Below are positions 1 to 8,400 of a DNA stretch of 48,365 nucleotides, piece by piece. Position 1 is the first letter of the stretch. Each line of letters starts with the position of its first letter. The translations under genes and the position numbers were made by a program. The stretch is from positions 1 through 48,365 of the forward strand of contig DKFC01000049.1 of assembly GCA_002452745.1 (NCBI GenBank), in the 5' to 3' direction. Below the pieces are notes generated by a model. It saw only the letters and a program-made list of their open reading frames with translations, made no database searches and was not told the origin of the DNA. Source of the stretch: Firmicutes bacterium UBA6806 (GTDB lineage: Bacteria; Bacillota; Clostridia; Peptostreptococcales; Acidaminobacteraceae).

Positions 1-125
1 TCACCTTATATTTATCTTACAAGGATGGTTAATAAGATCTTAAACCTCAATTTCTGCAACATTATACTGACACCCCTTCATAAACTTTACCCACTAAATT
101 GCTTTACCCAATTTTTTATAAAATA
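1..125. other. intergenic end of window, nothing recognised
   Basis: This short AT-rich stretch lies downstream of the DUF917 gene. I see no open reading frame, no clear terminator hairpin and no RNA motif in it. Confidence 0.5.
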
Positions 126-1277
126 TTACTTTCGGTGCAAATTTTCTATAGATATATATTCCCCATTATAAATATCTAACGCTTTTAATTCGCTCATAAA
201 CCCATCTACAATATTTTTTGAACGCATTTTTTCATTTGCGGCAAGTCCAAAAATCGTCACTTTGTCCCCAATTTGGATTTCGACATTGCTCATTGCACCC
301 GTTTCCCCTAGATAGCAAATTAAATCTGGCGCCATCGCCCACGGTTTCCCGTTTAAAGTGGCAAATAGATTTTCATTTTCATAGCTCAATAAAAGTGTAT
401 TTCCCTCGCCGTCTTCAACTGTGACCGTTCCCAAATCCAAGTCTCCACTCTTATCCGATGGCGTTTCAATTTTAGTGATTGTCCCCTTTTCAAAAGTGTA
501 ACAAGGGGTCTTTACACCTTGAAAATATTTTTTCAAATTCTCAGTTGCCTCTCCACCTGCTTCAATCGCATCTAAGATGACCTTTCCAATTTCATATGAT
601 AAGGTCAGCGTCCCCCCAATTGTAGCACTTTCCACTTCTTCACTGCTGAGCATATAGGTTGCCAACCCTCCCATCTGTCCAAAAGTGGGAATTTCAAGAA
701 TGTTTAAACTATAAGCCTCAAGAGCATCCGCCATTTGATTTTGCGGAATATCCCTCATGAGAATAATGTTATCAACCGTTGGCAACCCCTTTTGTTTCCC
801 ATTGGATAGAGCCGCTGGGCTTGGTGAAGTCACCTGCGCATAAGTGGTGTTTTGAATCTTTGGAACTGCTCTTCCAGCACCATCTCCATCTAAAATTGGA
901 ATGTTTTTTCGAACTGCCACCGACATGGGCACCATGCTGTTTCCAGCCCCAATTTCAATGAGCATGGCAAAATCCAGCGGTTTAAAATTTTCAAGTGCGT
1001 TAAACGCATTTGTGGGCGTTTCAAGGTCAATTCCCTGAGCACCCGCAGATGGCGATCCCATAAATGCCACCACAGCACCATTTAAACCATGTTGTGATTT
1101 AAGAGTTTGCACATCCACCACTTTGACTGGAACTTTATGTGCCAAGACGTCTTCCATGATCTGTTTTCCAGCCGCAACAGGTCCTCCTCCACCACTTCCA
1201 AGAAAAGCACCTCCCATAATTATGTATTCAAAATCCTTTTTTTCAACCAATTCTGTAATTTTATTTTGTCCAATCAT
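126..1277 (-). CDS. DUF917 (S-methyl thiohydantoin desulfurase domain) protein
   Basis: A 383-residue protein of the DUF917 family, which includes proteins linked to hydantoin and thiohydantoin metabolism; the true substrate is unknown. The family's N-terminal glycine-rich segment is visible (GGAFLGSGGGGPVAAGK), as is a central GDGAGRAVPK stretch. Length fits a stand-alone family member. I chose the ATG at 1277 because a GAGGAGG ribosome-binding site sits just upstream; an in-frame TTG 15 bases earlier lies inside that site. It follows the liv operon in the same direction after 263 bases and a terminator-like hairpin, so it probably has its own promoter (TATAAT complement at 1318-1323). Its position suggests it acts on a compound imported by the adjacent ABC transporter, which is inference. 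Confidence 0.85.
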   Translation of the reverse strand: MIGQNKITELVEKKDFEYIIMGGAFLGSGGGGPVAAGKQIMEDVLAHKVPVKVVDVQTLKSQHGLNGAVVAFMGSPSAGAQGIDLETPTNAFNALENFKPLDFAMLIEIGAGNSMVPMSVAVRKNIPILDGDGAGRAVPKIQNTTYAQVTSPSPAALSNGKQKGLPTVDNIILMRDIPQNQMADALEAYSLNILEIPTFGQMGGLATYMLSSEEVESATIGGTLTLSYEIGKVILDAIEAGGEATENLKKYFQGVKTPCYTFEKGTITKIETPSDKSGDLDLGTVTVEDGEGNTLLLSYENENLFATLNGKPWAMAPDLICYLGETGAMSNVEIQIGDKVTIFGLAANEKMRSKNIVDGFMSELKALDIYNGEYISIENLHRK

Positions 1278-1403
1278 AACCATCCTCCTCAAATTATTAC
1301 AATTATTTCATTACTTTATTATAACTTGTTTCCGCCATTAATCCTAGTCAAAATTCACTACTTAACCAAACCATTTTTCCTATTACAGGGGATTTTGTAT
1401 TGA

Positions 1404-1433
1404 TTTGTTCTCATTTGTTCTCATTTGTTGCTC
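1404..1433. repeat. three 10-bp direct repeats upstream of DUF917 gene
   Basis: Two exact copies of TTTGTTCTCA (1404-1413, 1414-1423) are followed by a third diverged copy (TTTGTTGCTC). The 10-bp period is about one DNA turn, so the copies face one side of the helix. They lie about 80 bases upstream of the presumed -10 of the DUF917 gene and could be a regulator site. Confidence 0.5.
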
Positions 1434-1482
1434 AATTCTAAATCGCTTTCGATTCAAAATCAACCATTTAAACTTTTTTACA

Positions 1483-1517
1483 TAAAAATAGAGATGGCAG
1501 CAAAATACAATGCCACC
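1483..1517 (-). terminator. intrinsic terminator after livF
   Basis: On the minus strand a 7-bp stem (arms 1511-1517 and 1493-1499, GGTGGCA with TGCCATC, one G-T pair) is followed by a T-rich run complementary to 1483-1490. It lies about 40 bases after the livF stop and closes the liv operon. Confidence 0.65.
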
Positions 1518-1555
1518 TTCCCTATTTTTCATATTTTTCTGAAAGCATTTAATCA

Positions 1556-2260
1556 TCAAGCTCCCAAATAAGCCTTTTTTACATCTTCATTGTCCAACAA
1601 ACTCTTTCCAGCACCCTCAAGAACAATGACCCCAGTCTCCAGAACATATGCATAATCAGAAATTTCAAGCGCCACCTTTGCATTTTGTTCAATTAACAAA
1701 ATCGTCACACCCAGTTTATTAATTTCCTTTATGATGTTGAATATATCTTTGACAATCAGTGGTGCCAATCCCAGAGAGGGCTCATCCATCATCATCAGAT
1801 TTGGCTTGGTCATGAGTCCTCTACCCACTGCCAACATTTGCTGTTCCCCGCCAGACATGGTTCCAGCCTTTTGCCATTCTCTTTCCTTAAGCCGTGGGAA
1901 CAGTTCAAACACCCACTGTATATCCTTTTGAACCTGCGCTGTATCTGTTCTGCTGTAACCACCGAGAATCAAATTTTCCATCACGGTGAGGTTCGGAAAA
2001 ATCCGCCTTCCCTCTGGGACGAGCACTACACCCGACTTGACAATTTCCTTTGTCGTTTTTTTTGTAATTTCACTTCCCTCATAGACAATCTTTCCATTTG
2101 TGCAGCGCTCAAGTCCAACAATGGTTCTAAGCGTAGTGCTTTTGCCAGCCCCATTTGCACCGATAAGGCTGACGATTTTTCCCTTTTCCACGTGGACGTC
2201 TATCCCCCTAAGTGCATGGATTCCTCCATAGTGTACGTTAAGTCCTTCTATTTTAAGCAT
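1556..2260 (-). CDS. livF: branched-chain amino acid-type ABC transporter, ATPase LivF
   Basis: A 234-residue ATPase of the LivF group, one of the two nucleotide-binding subunits that power a LIV-I-type importer. Visible motifs are Walker A (GANGAGKST), the signature MSGGEQQ and Walker B (LMMMDEPSLG). The ATG at 2260 is preferred, with GGAG nine bases upstream inside the end of livG; a TTG three codons earlier is possible. The start almost abuts the livG stop, so translation is probably coupled. It is the last gene of livK-H-M-G-F. The substrate could be leucine, isoleucine or valine, but the family also carries urea, amides and aromatic compounds. Confidence 0.93.
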   Translation of the reverse strand: MLKIEGLNVHYGGIHALRGIDVHVEKGKIVSLIGANGAGKSTTLRTIVGLERCTNGKIVYEGSEITKKTTKEIVKSGVVLVPEGRRIFPNLTVMENLILGGYSRTDTAQVQKDIQWVFELFPRLKEREWQKAGTMSGGEQQMLAVGRGLMTKPNLMMMDEPSLGLAPLIVKDIFNIIKEINKLGVTILLIEQNAKVALEISDYAYVLETGVIVLEGAGKSLLDNEDVKKAYLGA

Positions 2261-2261
2261 A

Positions 2262-3023
2262 TCAATCAACTCCTAAGTAAGCCTCAATGACTTTTTGGTT
2301 ATTTTGAATCTCCTCTGGATTTCCACTTGCAATCATCGCCCCGTAATCAAGGACATAAATCGTCTCACAAACCCCCATGACCACCTGCATGTGATGTTCA
2401 ATCATGAGGACTGACAAGTCGAACTTATCTCGAATGTCATGTATAAAGGACATGAGTTCAAGGGATTCCTGCGGATTCATCCCCGCTGCTGGTTCATCGA
2501 GTAGCAACACCTTCGGATCTGTCGCCAAGGCTCTGGCAATCTCGAGTTTTCGCTGTTTTCCATAGGGAAGATTTGAAGATTTTTCATGCATCAAATCCAG
2601 CAAGCCCACTTCTTCAAGCAAGTGCACTGATTTTTCATACATGTGCTTTTCCTCTTTTTTATAAAAGGGCGTCTTTAGAACAGCTTGTAAAGCCCCTGAC
2701 TTGAGCCTTAGATGATTGGCAATAAGCACATTTTCTATGGTGGTCAAATCCTTAAAAAGCCTTATATTTTGAAACGTTCTTGCAATCCCCAATTTAGTGA
2801 TAGCATGTGGCTTCAACCCAGTTATGTCCTTACCATCAAAGAAAATAGAACCCTCTGTTGGCTGATATACGCCTGTTATCATATTAAAAGCCGTGGTCTT
2901 CCCTGCGCCATTCGGCCCAATAAGTCCAACGATTTCATTTTTATTTAAATTCACCGAAAGATTCGAAACGGCAGTCAAACCGCCAAATCGCTTGATGATA
3001 TTGTCCGTTCTGAGTATTGACAC
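2262..3023 (-). CDS. livG: branched-chain amino acid-type ABC transporter, ATPase LivG
   Basis: A 253-residue ATPase of the LivG group, paired with LivF. Walker A is GPNGAGKTT, the signature region reads YGKQRKLEIARAL (the usual LSGGQ is replaced, as is common in LivG), Walker B is VLLLDEPAAGMNP and the switch histidine follows in IEHHM. The start is GTG at 3023, with GGAGG nine bases before it. Twelve bases separate it from livM, so it belongs to the same transcript. Confidence 0.93.
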   Translation of the reverse strand: MSILRTDNIIKRFGGLTAVSNLSVNLNKNEIVGLIGPNGAGKTTAFNMITGVYQPTEGSIFFDGKDITGLKPHAITKLGIARTFQNIRLFKDLTTIENVLIANHLRLKSGALQAVLKTPFYKKEEKHMYEKSVHLLEEVGLLDLMHEKSSNLPYGKQRKLEIARALATDPKVLLLDEPAAGMNPQESLELMSFIHDIRDKFDLSVLMIEHHMQVVMGVCETIYVLDYGAMIASGNPEEIQNNQKVIEAYLGVD

Positions 3024-3035
3024 GTTGACAGCCTC

Positions 3036-4088
3036 CTAATCTTTTTTGAGTTTAAATTTTTTGAGATAGTACCCTCCGAGTATTTTATCCCATGTGATTT
3101 CTTCTCTTCCCATAAGTCCCTTGGGATAAAACAAAATAACAACCATCAGCAAGATGGCGAATATTACCATCCTCATACCTGGAATACCCGGGATTTCAAG
3201 TGAACCAATTTTCATAGCCTGATCTAAGAACCTCATCTGTTCCAGCATAAATGTCACCACAACTGCCGAAATAACAGATCCACTAATGCTCCCGATTCCT
3301 CCCAGAACAACAATCAAAAGGACGTTGAACGTCAAGACAAATCTAAACATCAAAGGGTCGATCGTACCAATGAGATGTGCTAAAAGACCGCCGCCAATTC
3401 CCGCTAAAAAAGACCCGATGACAAAGGCCATGACCTTATGCTTATATAGGTTAATGCCCATTGATTCGGCCGCAATTTCATCTTCACGAATTGCCTTGAA
3501 TGCCCTTCCATAGCTGCTGTTAATCAAGTAAATCATGAAGAGAACTGTCAAAAATGCAAGCCCCCAGCTCCACCAGATATTTGTATATCTTTCGAGTCCT
3601 TTTAGCCCCAGCGCGCCATTTGTAAGAGACTGCGTATTGGTAAACACAACTCTGATGATCTCACCAAGTCCAAGCGTCGCTATGGCTAAATAGTCATCTT
3701 TTAGCTTTAAAATCGGTGCACCGATAACCCATGCCACTGCGGCTGCAACAAGCCCGCCCATGAAAAGCGCCACTGGAAACGGCAATTGAACATTGGCAAA
3801 GATCGGCAAAATAGGCTCTATGAAAAAGTTCATCTGCTTTGTTGCAGGTGACATGGTCAATATGGCTGACGTATAGGCACCCAGTGCCATAAATCCCGCA
3901 TGTCCAAGAGAGAAGAGGCCAGTAAAGCCATTTATCAAGTTCATGCTCAGTGCTAAGATAATGTAGATGCCCGCCAAATTTAAAATTCTCATCTTGTAGT
4001 TGTCAAATGTCGCATTGAAAAACAACAAGATGGCAAATACAATCAATATGGTTAGAATCGGCAATAGCCGCTTGCTATTTCTCTTCAT
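3036..4088 (-). CDS. livM: branched-chain amino acid-type ABC permease LivM
   Basis: A 350-residue membrane permease of the LivM family. The N-terminus is a transmembrane segment after a basic start (MKRNSKRLL), then come about eight to ten hydrophobic segments and the EAA-type cytoplasmic loop (RAFKAIREDEIAAESMGI) that docks on the ATPases. The conserved GGIGSISGSV segment follows. Length is normal. It begins two bases after the livH stop, so it is tightly coupled. It forms the translocation pore with LivH. Confidence 0.93.
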   Translation of the reverse strand: MKRNSKRLLPILTILIVFAILLFFNATFDNYKMRILNLAGIYIILALSMNLINGFTGLFSLGHAGFMALGAYTSAILTMSPATKQMNFFIEPILPIFANVQLPFPVALFMGGLVAAAVAWVIGAPILKLKDDYLAIATLGLGEIIRVVFTNTQSLTNGALGLKGLERYTNIWWSWGLAFLTVLFMIYLINSSYGRAFKAIREDEIAAESMGINLYKHKVMAFVIGSFLAGIGGGLLAHLIGTIDPLMFRFVLTFNVLLIVVLGGIGSISGSVISAVVVTFMLEQMRFLDQAMKIGSLEIPGIPGMRMVIFAILLMVVILFYPKGLMGREEITWDKILGGYYLKKFKLKKD

Positions 4089-4090
4089 GT

Positions 4091-4990
4091 CTACACCTTC
4101 TCCGTTAAATTTTGTCCAAGCAACCCTGTAGGTTTAGCCATTAAAATGACAATGAGAAAGACGAAGGCAAACGCGTCGCGATATCCAGTCAATGCTGGGA
4201 AAAAAGCCACGATTAATATCTCCATAAGCCCTAAGAGAAACCCGCCTAGCACAGCCCCTCTTATGTCTCCAATACCGCCTATTACGGCTGCAATAAAGCA
4301 CTTTAAACCTGGCATAAGCCCCATTGTAGGCAGTAATTGCGGGTACTTGAATCCCCACATAATCCCACCAAGACAAGCAAGGGCAGAGCCAATTGCAAAG
4401 GTGAATGAAATGATGTTGTTGACACTGATGCCCATGAGTTTTGCAGCTTCATAATCTTTTGAAACCGCTCTCATAGCCATGCCAGTCTTCGTCTTATTGA
4501 CGATGAAGAGCAGCCCTGCAAGCAAAAGAATTGTGACGATTGGTATAAAAAATGTGATGCTCACAATTGAGACATTTCCTATGACGATAACTTTGTTGAA
4601 AAGTTCTGGCACGGGAAATGCCTTTGGTCTCCCTCCAAATACCACAACGCCTAGATTTTGAAACAAAAACGACGCACCAATGGCTGAAATCATAATGGAA
4701 ATTCTAGGTTGATTTCTCAGCGGTGAGTAAGCTAGTTTTTCCATCAGAACGCCGAAGATAATCGTAATGACAATTGCCAATAGAATTGCCAAATACCATG
4801 GCAACGTCAAAAAAGACGATGTCATCAAATAAAAGGCCATGTAAACGCCAAACATGAAAATTTCCCCATGCGCAAAGTTAATCAGCCTCAATATCCCATA
4901 TACCATGGTGTAGCCTATCGCCAGTAAAGCATATAGACTTCCCAACGAAATGCCGTTTGCCAAATGTTGTAAGAATACACTGATACTCAT
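4091..4990 (-). CDS. livH: branched-chain amino acid-type ABC permease LivH
   Basis: A 299-residue membrane permease of the LivH family. The family's opening pattern is present (LANGISLGSLYALLAIGYTMVYG, then LINFAHGE), as are the EAA-like loop (MRAVSKDYEAAKLMGI) and the GGIGDIRGAVLGG segment. The frame is open further upstream to 5059, but the family alignment and a TTGGGGGC ribosome-binding site support the ATG at 4990. It follows livK by about 105 bases and is the second gene of the operon. Confidence 0.92.
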   Translation of the reverse strand: MSISVFLQHLANGISLGSLYALLAIGYTMVYGILRLINFAHGEIFMFGVYMAFYLMTSSFLTLPWYLAILLAIVITIIFGVLMEKLAYSPLRNQPRISIMISAIGASFLFQNLGVVVFGGRPKAFPVPELFNKVIVIGNVSIVSITFFIPIVTILLLAGLLFIVNKTKTGMAMRAVSKDYEAAKLMGISVNNIISFTFAIGSALACLGGIMWGFKYPQLLPTMGLMPGLKCFIAAVIGGIGDIRGAVLGGFLLGLMEILIVAFFPALTGYRDAFAFVFLIVILMAKPTGLLGQNLTEKV

Positions 4991-5096
4991 ATATGCCCCC
5001 AATATAGTTAATGGAAAATGACAATTGATGTGCATGACAAGCACGCACATCAATTGCACATTTTGTGTTACCTCAAAAAAGATTGTAAGGGTTTAC

Positions 5097-6308
5097 TTAT
5101 TTCTTTATTGGTTCGACAATCGTCTTGTAGACAAACTTGCCGTCTTCCACAGTCTTTAAGATGGCGCTCTTCACAGCATCACCATTTGCATCTAGGCTAA
5201 TCATGCCCGCAGCGCCTGGATAACTGACGGTTGTTGCCAAAGCGTCTCTAATGGCCACGGGATCAGCTGAACCCGCTCTTTCAATTGCGTCCAGTATGAC
5301 TAAATAAGCATCAAATCCAAGTGCTGTAACAGCTGCTGGTTCTTTATTGTATTCGGTTCTATAAGCCTCAAGGAAAGTCGCTGATGTCTCAGTAATTGGC
5401 ACTTCCGATGCGAAGAAAGTTGAAAAAGTAGCCCCATTTACAGCATCACCACCGATATCCAAAAACTCAGGTGCTTCCCAAGTGTCACCACCGAGAAATG
5501 GAACATCAATGCCCTGTTCCTTGGCCTGTTTAATAAGCAGAGCAGACTCTGAGTAATTTCCAGGTGCGAAAATGACATCTGGATTTTTTGCCGCTACATT
5601 TTGAAGTTGCGCTGTAAAATCTTGATCGCCGGTATTATAGTTGGCAACTTCCACGATTGCATTTTCATCGCCAGTCATTTCTTTAAAAGCATCTGTAAAG
5701 AACTTTGCAAGTCCAACAGAATAATCATTTGAGATTTCCTGAATAATAGCAACTTTTTTTGCACCAAGTTCGTTATATGCGTAATTTGCCATGACCACAC
5801 CTTGGAATGAGTCAATGAAACAAACGCGGAAATAATAGTCATTTCCAATTGTCACAAGTGGATTGGTACAAGATGCCCCCACAGCCGGAACCTGAGCTTC
5901 CGCAACAATTGGGCCAGCTGCCATTGAGAAAGATGATCCCCATGACCCTATAATAGCAACGACATTTTCCTTATCAACCAATCTTGTTGCTGCATTTGCC
6001 GCTTCGACTTTATCAGATTTATTATCGACAACCACCAATTCAACTTTCTTTCCAAGAACTTCTGGATACAACTTATTGGCGAGTTCAATCCCCTCTACCT
6101 CCATAGCTCCACCAGCGGCATTTGCTCCCGTCATTGGTTCGAAAACCCCAATTTTGATGATGTCGTCTCCATTTGCGCCATCGCTATTTGCAGGCGCTGA
6201 AGCATTTGAATCAGAAGCTGCTGGTGCTTCATTTCCACCACTTGAACAGCCTGCCAAGACAAAGGCCAACATGGTTATCATTAAAAATATAGCAAGTACT
6301 CTTTTCAT
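5097..6308 (-). CDS. livK: branched-chain amino acid-type ABC substrate-binding lipoprotein LivK
   Basis: A 403-residue extracellular solute-binding protein. The N-terminus is a lipoprotein signal (MKRVLAIFLMITMLAFVLAGC) with the lipidated cysteine at residue 21, followed by a Ser/Ala/Asn-rich linker and a type I periplasmic binding fold (IKIGVFEPMTGANAAGG). It captures the substrate at the cell surface and hands it to LivHM. The ATG at 6308 gives a proper signal peptide; a TTG start at 6326 would lie within the ribosome-binding site (AAGGGGG). It is the first gene of the operon. A consensus-like promoter lies about 75 bases upstream. Ligand identity cannot be read from the sequence. Confidence 0.93.
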   Translation of the reverse strand: MKRVLAIFLMITMLAFVLAGCSSGGNEAPAASDSNASAPANSDGANGDDIIKIGVFEPMTGANAAGGAMEVEGIELANKLYPEVLGKKVELVVVDNKSDKVEAANAATRLVDKENVVAIIGSWGSSFSMAAGPIVAEAQVPAVGASCTNPLVTIGNDYYFRVCFIDSFQGVVMANYAYNELGAKKVAIIQEISNDYSVGLAKFFTDAFKEMTGDENAIVEVANYNTGDQDFTAQLQNVAAKNPDVIFAPGNYSESALLIKQAKEQGIDVPFLGGDTWEAPEFLDIGGDAVNGATFSTFFASEVPITETSATFLEAYRTEYNKEPAAVTALGFDAYLVILDAIERAGSADPVAIRDALATTVSYPGAAGMISLDANGDAVKSAILKTVEDGKFVYKTIVEPIKK

Positions 6309-6383
6309 TTCATAATCCCCCTTCAAGATAATTGTTTCTAATTTTTAAACATATTATTAAATTATCTTAACATTGTTTTACTC

Positions 6384-6412
6384 ATTTTATTATTATTAAC
6401 TATTCATGTCAA
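6384..6412 (-). promoter_or_regulatory. sigma-A promoter of the liv operon
   Basis: On the minus strand TTGACA (complement of 6407-6412) and TAAAAT (complement of 6384-6389) are separated by 17 bases. No better promoter is visible upstream of livK. Confidence 0.7.
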
Positions 6413-6478
6413 TATCAACAGTGCCCCATTCAATCAGCTCGAACATATAAATAAATTTGTACGCGTATAATTTTTTTT

Positions 6479-6518
6479 ACTGTCTGTATACTGTGTTCAA
6501 ATCATTTTAGACTGTCTG
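6479..6518. repeat. direct repeat ACTGTCTG x2 upstream of liv promoter
   Basis: Two exact copies of ACTGTCTG at 6479-6486 and 6511-6518 are spaced 32 bases start to start, about three helical turns. They lie about 65-110 bases upstream of the liv -35 element and could bind a regulator. Confidence 0.4.
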
Positions 6519-6570
6519 CTAAAAGCACGCGAATTGATTTTGAGATCATCTTTATCCTCATCTCTTAATA

Positions 6571-6610
6571 CCTTAAAAATGCCCAGCGCATCTTTGGAAT
6601 TCGCTGGGCA
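6571..6610 (-). terminator. intrinsic terminator after ppk2
   Basis: Perfect 9-bp stem: arms 6602-6610 and 6580-6588 (TGCCCAGCG / CGCTGGGCA), followed on the minus strand by TTTTT. It sits 25 bases after the PPK2 stop. Confidence 0.9.
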
Positions 6611-6634
6611 CTCACTTTTAGTTTCAATGAAAGG

Positions 6635-7504
6635 CTATTCTGAGGCCTCTTCATTTTTTGATTTCTTTTTCTTTTTTTTCTTGGATTTCTTGGAGCCATC
6701 CTTCATCCCATCATCCTCAGCCAATTTTCCAGCAACATCTTCAACGTAGGTCTGTGAATCAATTGGCGGTCTAATATATCCCGTGTTCTCTTGTCTCTTT
6801 GGCAGTTCCAGTTTTTTGTGCTCAATTTCCTTATAGTCAATTACGGACAATAAGTGTGAAATACAATTGATTCTCGCATTTTTCTTGATGTCAGAATCTA
6901 TAACATACCACGGAGAAGATTCTGTATCCGTATATTGGAACATAATATCCTTAGCTTTTGAGTATTCAACCCACTTTGAACGCGCTTCTAAATCCATGGG
7001 ACTGAGTTTCCACTGTTTCGTTGGATCGTTGATTCTAGCTTGGAATCTATCTTCTTGTTCATCATCACTGACCGAAAACCAGTATTTGATTAAGATAATC
7101 CCCGAGCGTATTAATTGGTTTTCAAATTCGGGAACAGACCGCATGAACTCCCAATATTCTTCATCTGTACAAAAGCCCATGACCCTTTCGACCCCAGCTC
7201 TATTATACCAACTTCTATCAAAGAGCACCATTTCACCTGCGCTTGGAAGATGAGTGATATAGCGCTGAAAATACCACTGCGTACGTTCTTTTTCAGTTGG
7301 TTTAGGCAGAGCCACCACCCTACAAGTTCGCGGATTTAGGCTCTCAGTTATACGCTTAATTGCACCGCCTTTCCCAGCAGCATCTCTTCCCTCAAAGATT
7401 ACGACAACCTTGAGTCCCTTATGTACAATCCATTCCTGCATTTTGACAAGTTCTATTTGTAGACGTGCCAACTCTGCTTCATATGCTTTTTTGCTAAGTT
7501 TCAT
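6635..7504 (-). CDS. ppk2: polyphosphate kinase 2 family protein (PPK2)
   Basis: A 289-residue PPK2-family kinase, which moves phosphate between inorganic polyphosphate and nucleotides. Walker A is at about residues 39-47 (GRDAAGKGG) and the Walker B-like FDRSWYNR at 95-102. The catalytic domain ends near residue 235. The last 28 residues are unusual: an acidic EDDG stretch, then a run rich in lysine and serine including seven consecutive lysines, ending in EEASE. This resembles the acidic-serine-lysine tracts that can bind or be modified by polyphosphate. Start ATG at 7504. It is a single-gene unit with its own terminator, divergent from the acetyltransferase at 7805. Whether it prefers ADP, AMP or GDP cannot be told. 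Confidence 0.92.
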   Translation of the reverse strand: MKLSKKAYEAELARLQIELVKMQEWIVHKGLKVVVIFEGRDAAGKGGAIKRITESLNPRTCRVVALPKPTEKERTQWYFQRYITHLPSAGEMVLFDRSWYNRAGVERVMGFCTDEEYWEFMRSVPEFENQLIRSGIILIKYWFSVSDDEQEDRFQARINDPTKQWKLSPMDLEARSKWVEYSKAKDIMFQYTDTESSPWYVIDSDIKKNARINCISHLLSVIDYKEIEHKKLELPKRQENTGYIRPPIDSQTYVEDVAGKLAEDDGMKDGSKKSKKKKKKKSKNEEASE

Positions 7505-7804
7505 ATATGCCTCCGCTTATTTATTTTATCATTATATTCATATCCTATTTGAGATTAAAATAACGATAAATTTATCTGCAATAGTACAATTAAATTATAA
7601 ACCCATCCTACAAAATAGAAAATAGGTTATATTGTAGATACCTATTATTATTTATGTTGCTCTACTTTTATGATAGCAATCAACTTATTAGTCGTTTAAA
7701 TCTGTGCTGTATACGAGATAAAAAAGGAATTCAAAAGAATTTTCCATATGATGAGATACTCACCTGCATCAATTATACACAAAACAGCAAAAGGAGAAAA
7801 ATAT
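7505..7804. other. intergenic region between ppk2 and GNAT gene
   Basis: A 300-base AT-rich divergent spacer that must hold both promoters. I see a weak hairpin near 7625-7650 (AATAGGT with ACCTATT) but no strong promoter match, gene or RNA motif. AAGGAG at 7791-7796 is the ribosome-binding site of the downstream gene. Confidence 0.4.
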
Positions 7805-8209
7805 ATGACCATTTTTTCAACAAGAGAACACAACATCACCCCAATTTCACCCGTTGATGTTCAGCATTTGTTAAAGCAATCCTACTGGGCAAATACCCGA
7901 ACACTTGAAACCGTTGAAACAAGTATGAAAAACTCTTATTGCTTCGGCTTCTATGACAACGATGATCTAATTGCGTTTGGGCGTGTTGTCAGTGATTATG
8001 CCACATTTTATTATATTTGTGACATCATCGTGGATGAAGCTCATCGTGGTAAGGGTCTTGGAAAACAATTAAATCAACACATTCAAGCGCATCCAGTTTT
8101 TAAGGCATTAAAGGGATTTCTAGCCACAGGCGATGCACACGGTCTATACGAACAGTACGGCTTCACAAGAGAGCCCGAAAAATTCATGGTAAAAAGAGTT
8201 GATTTATAA
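7805..8209 (+). CDS. GNAT family N-acetyltransferase
   Basis: A 134-residue GNAT acetyltransferase, a compact member that uses acetyl-CoA to modify a small molecule or protein. The acetyl-CoA pyrophosphate loop is clear (DEAHRGKGLGKQL, about residues 78-90) and the C-terminal LYEQYGF motif is present. The start ATG at 7805 is fixed by AAGGAG eight bases upstream; an open frame extends to 7748 without a ribosome-binding site. The last codons and stop lie inside a 27-bp sequence that is repeated beyond the adjacent small element. The substrate is unknown. Confidence 0.88.
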   Translation: MTIFSTREHNITPISPVDVQHLLKQSYWANTRTLETVETSMKNSYCFGFYDNDDLIAFGRVVSDYATFYYICDIIVDEAHRGKGLGKQLNQHIQAHPVFKALKGFLATGDAHGLYEQYGFTREPEKFMVKRVDL

Positions 8210-8397
8210 AATCAACTCTTAGACTGTAGACAAAATATACAGTCTAAGAGCTTGTCGAGAAATGTCAAGGACAAGGAAATGAAAAAGCCTGCATTCGCAG
8301 CGTATCTAAACATACGTAAGAAAGCAGGCTTTTGAAATTGACGCTGTAATTGACGTTTGTCGTCAAGCTGAGAGTTGATTTATAAAATTGACTCTTA
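8195..8397. repeat. small dispersed repeat element (copy 1) flanked by a 27-bp direct repeat
   Basis: The core 8257-8369 matches 48228-48340 at roughly 87% by hand alignment. Hairpins: a perfect 13-bp stem (8216-8228 with 8238-8250), a 10-bp stem (8283-8292 with 8324-8333) enclosing CGTAT/ATACG, and TTGACG/CGTCAA near 8351-8366. The element lies between two 27-bp direct copies (8195-8221 and 8371-8397) differing at two positions; the left copy contains the end and stop codon of the acetyltransferase gene. Each flank can itself fold into a terminator-like hairpin. No transposase is encoded, so it resembles a non-autonomous miniature element. Confidence 0.75.
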
Positions 8398-8400
8398 CAA

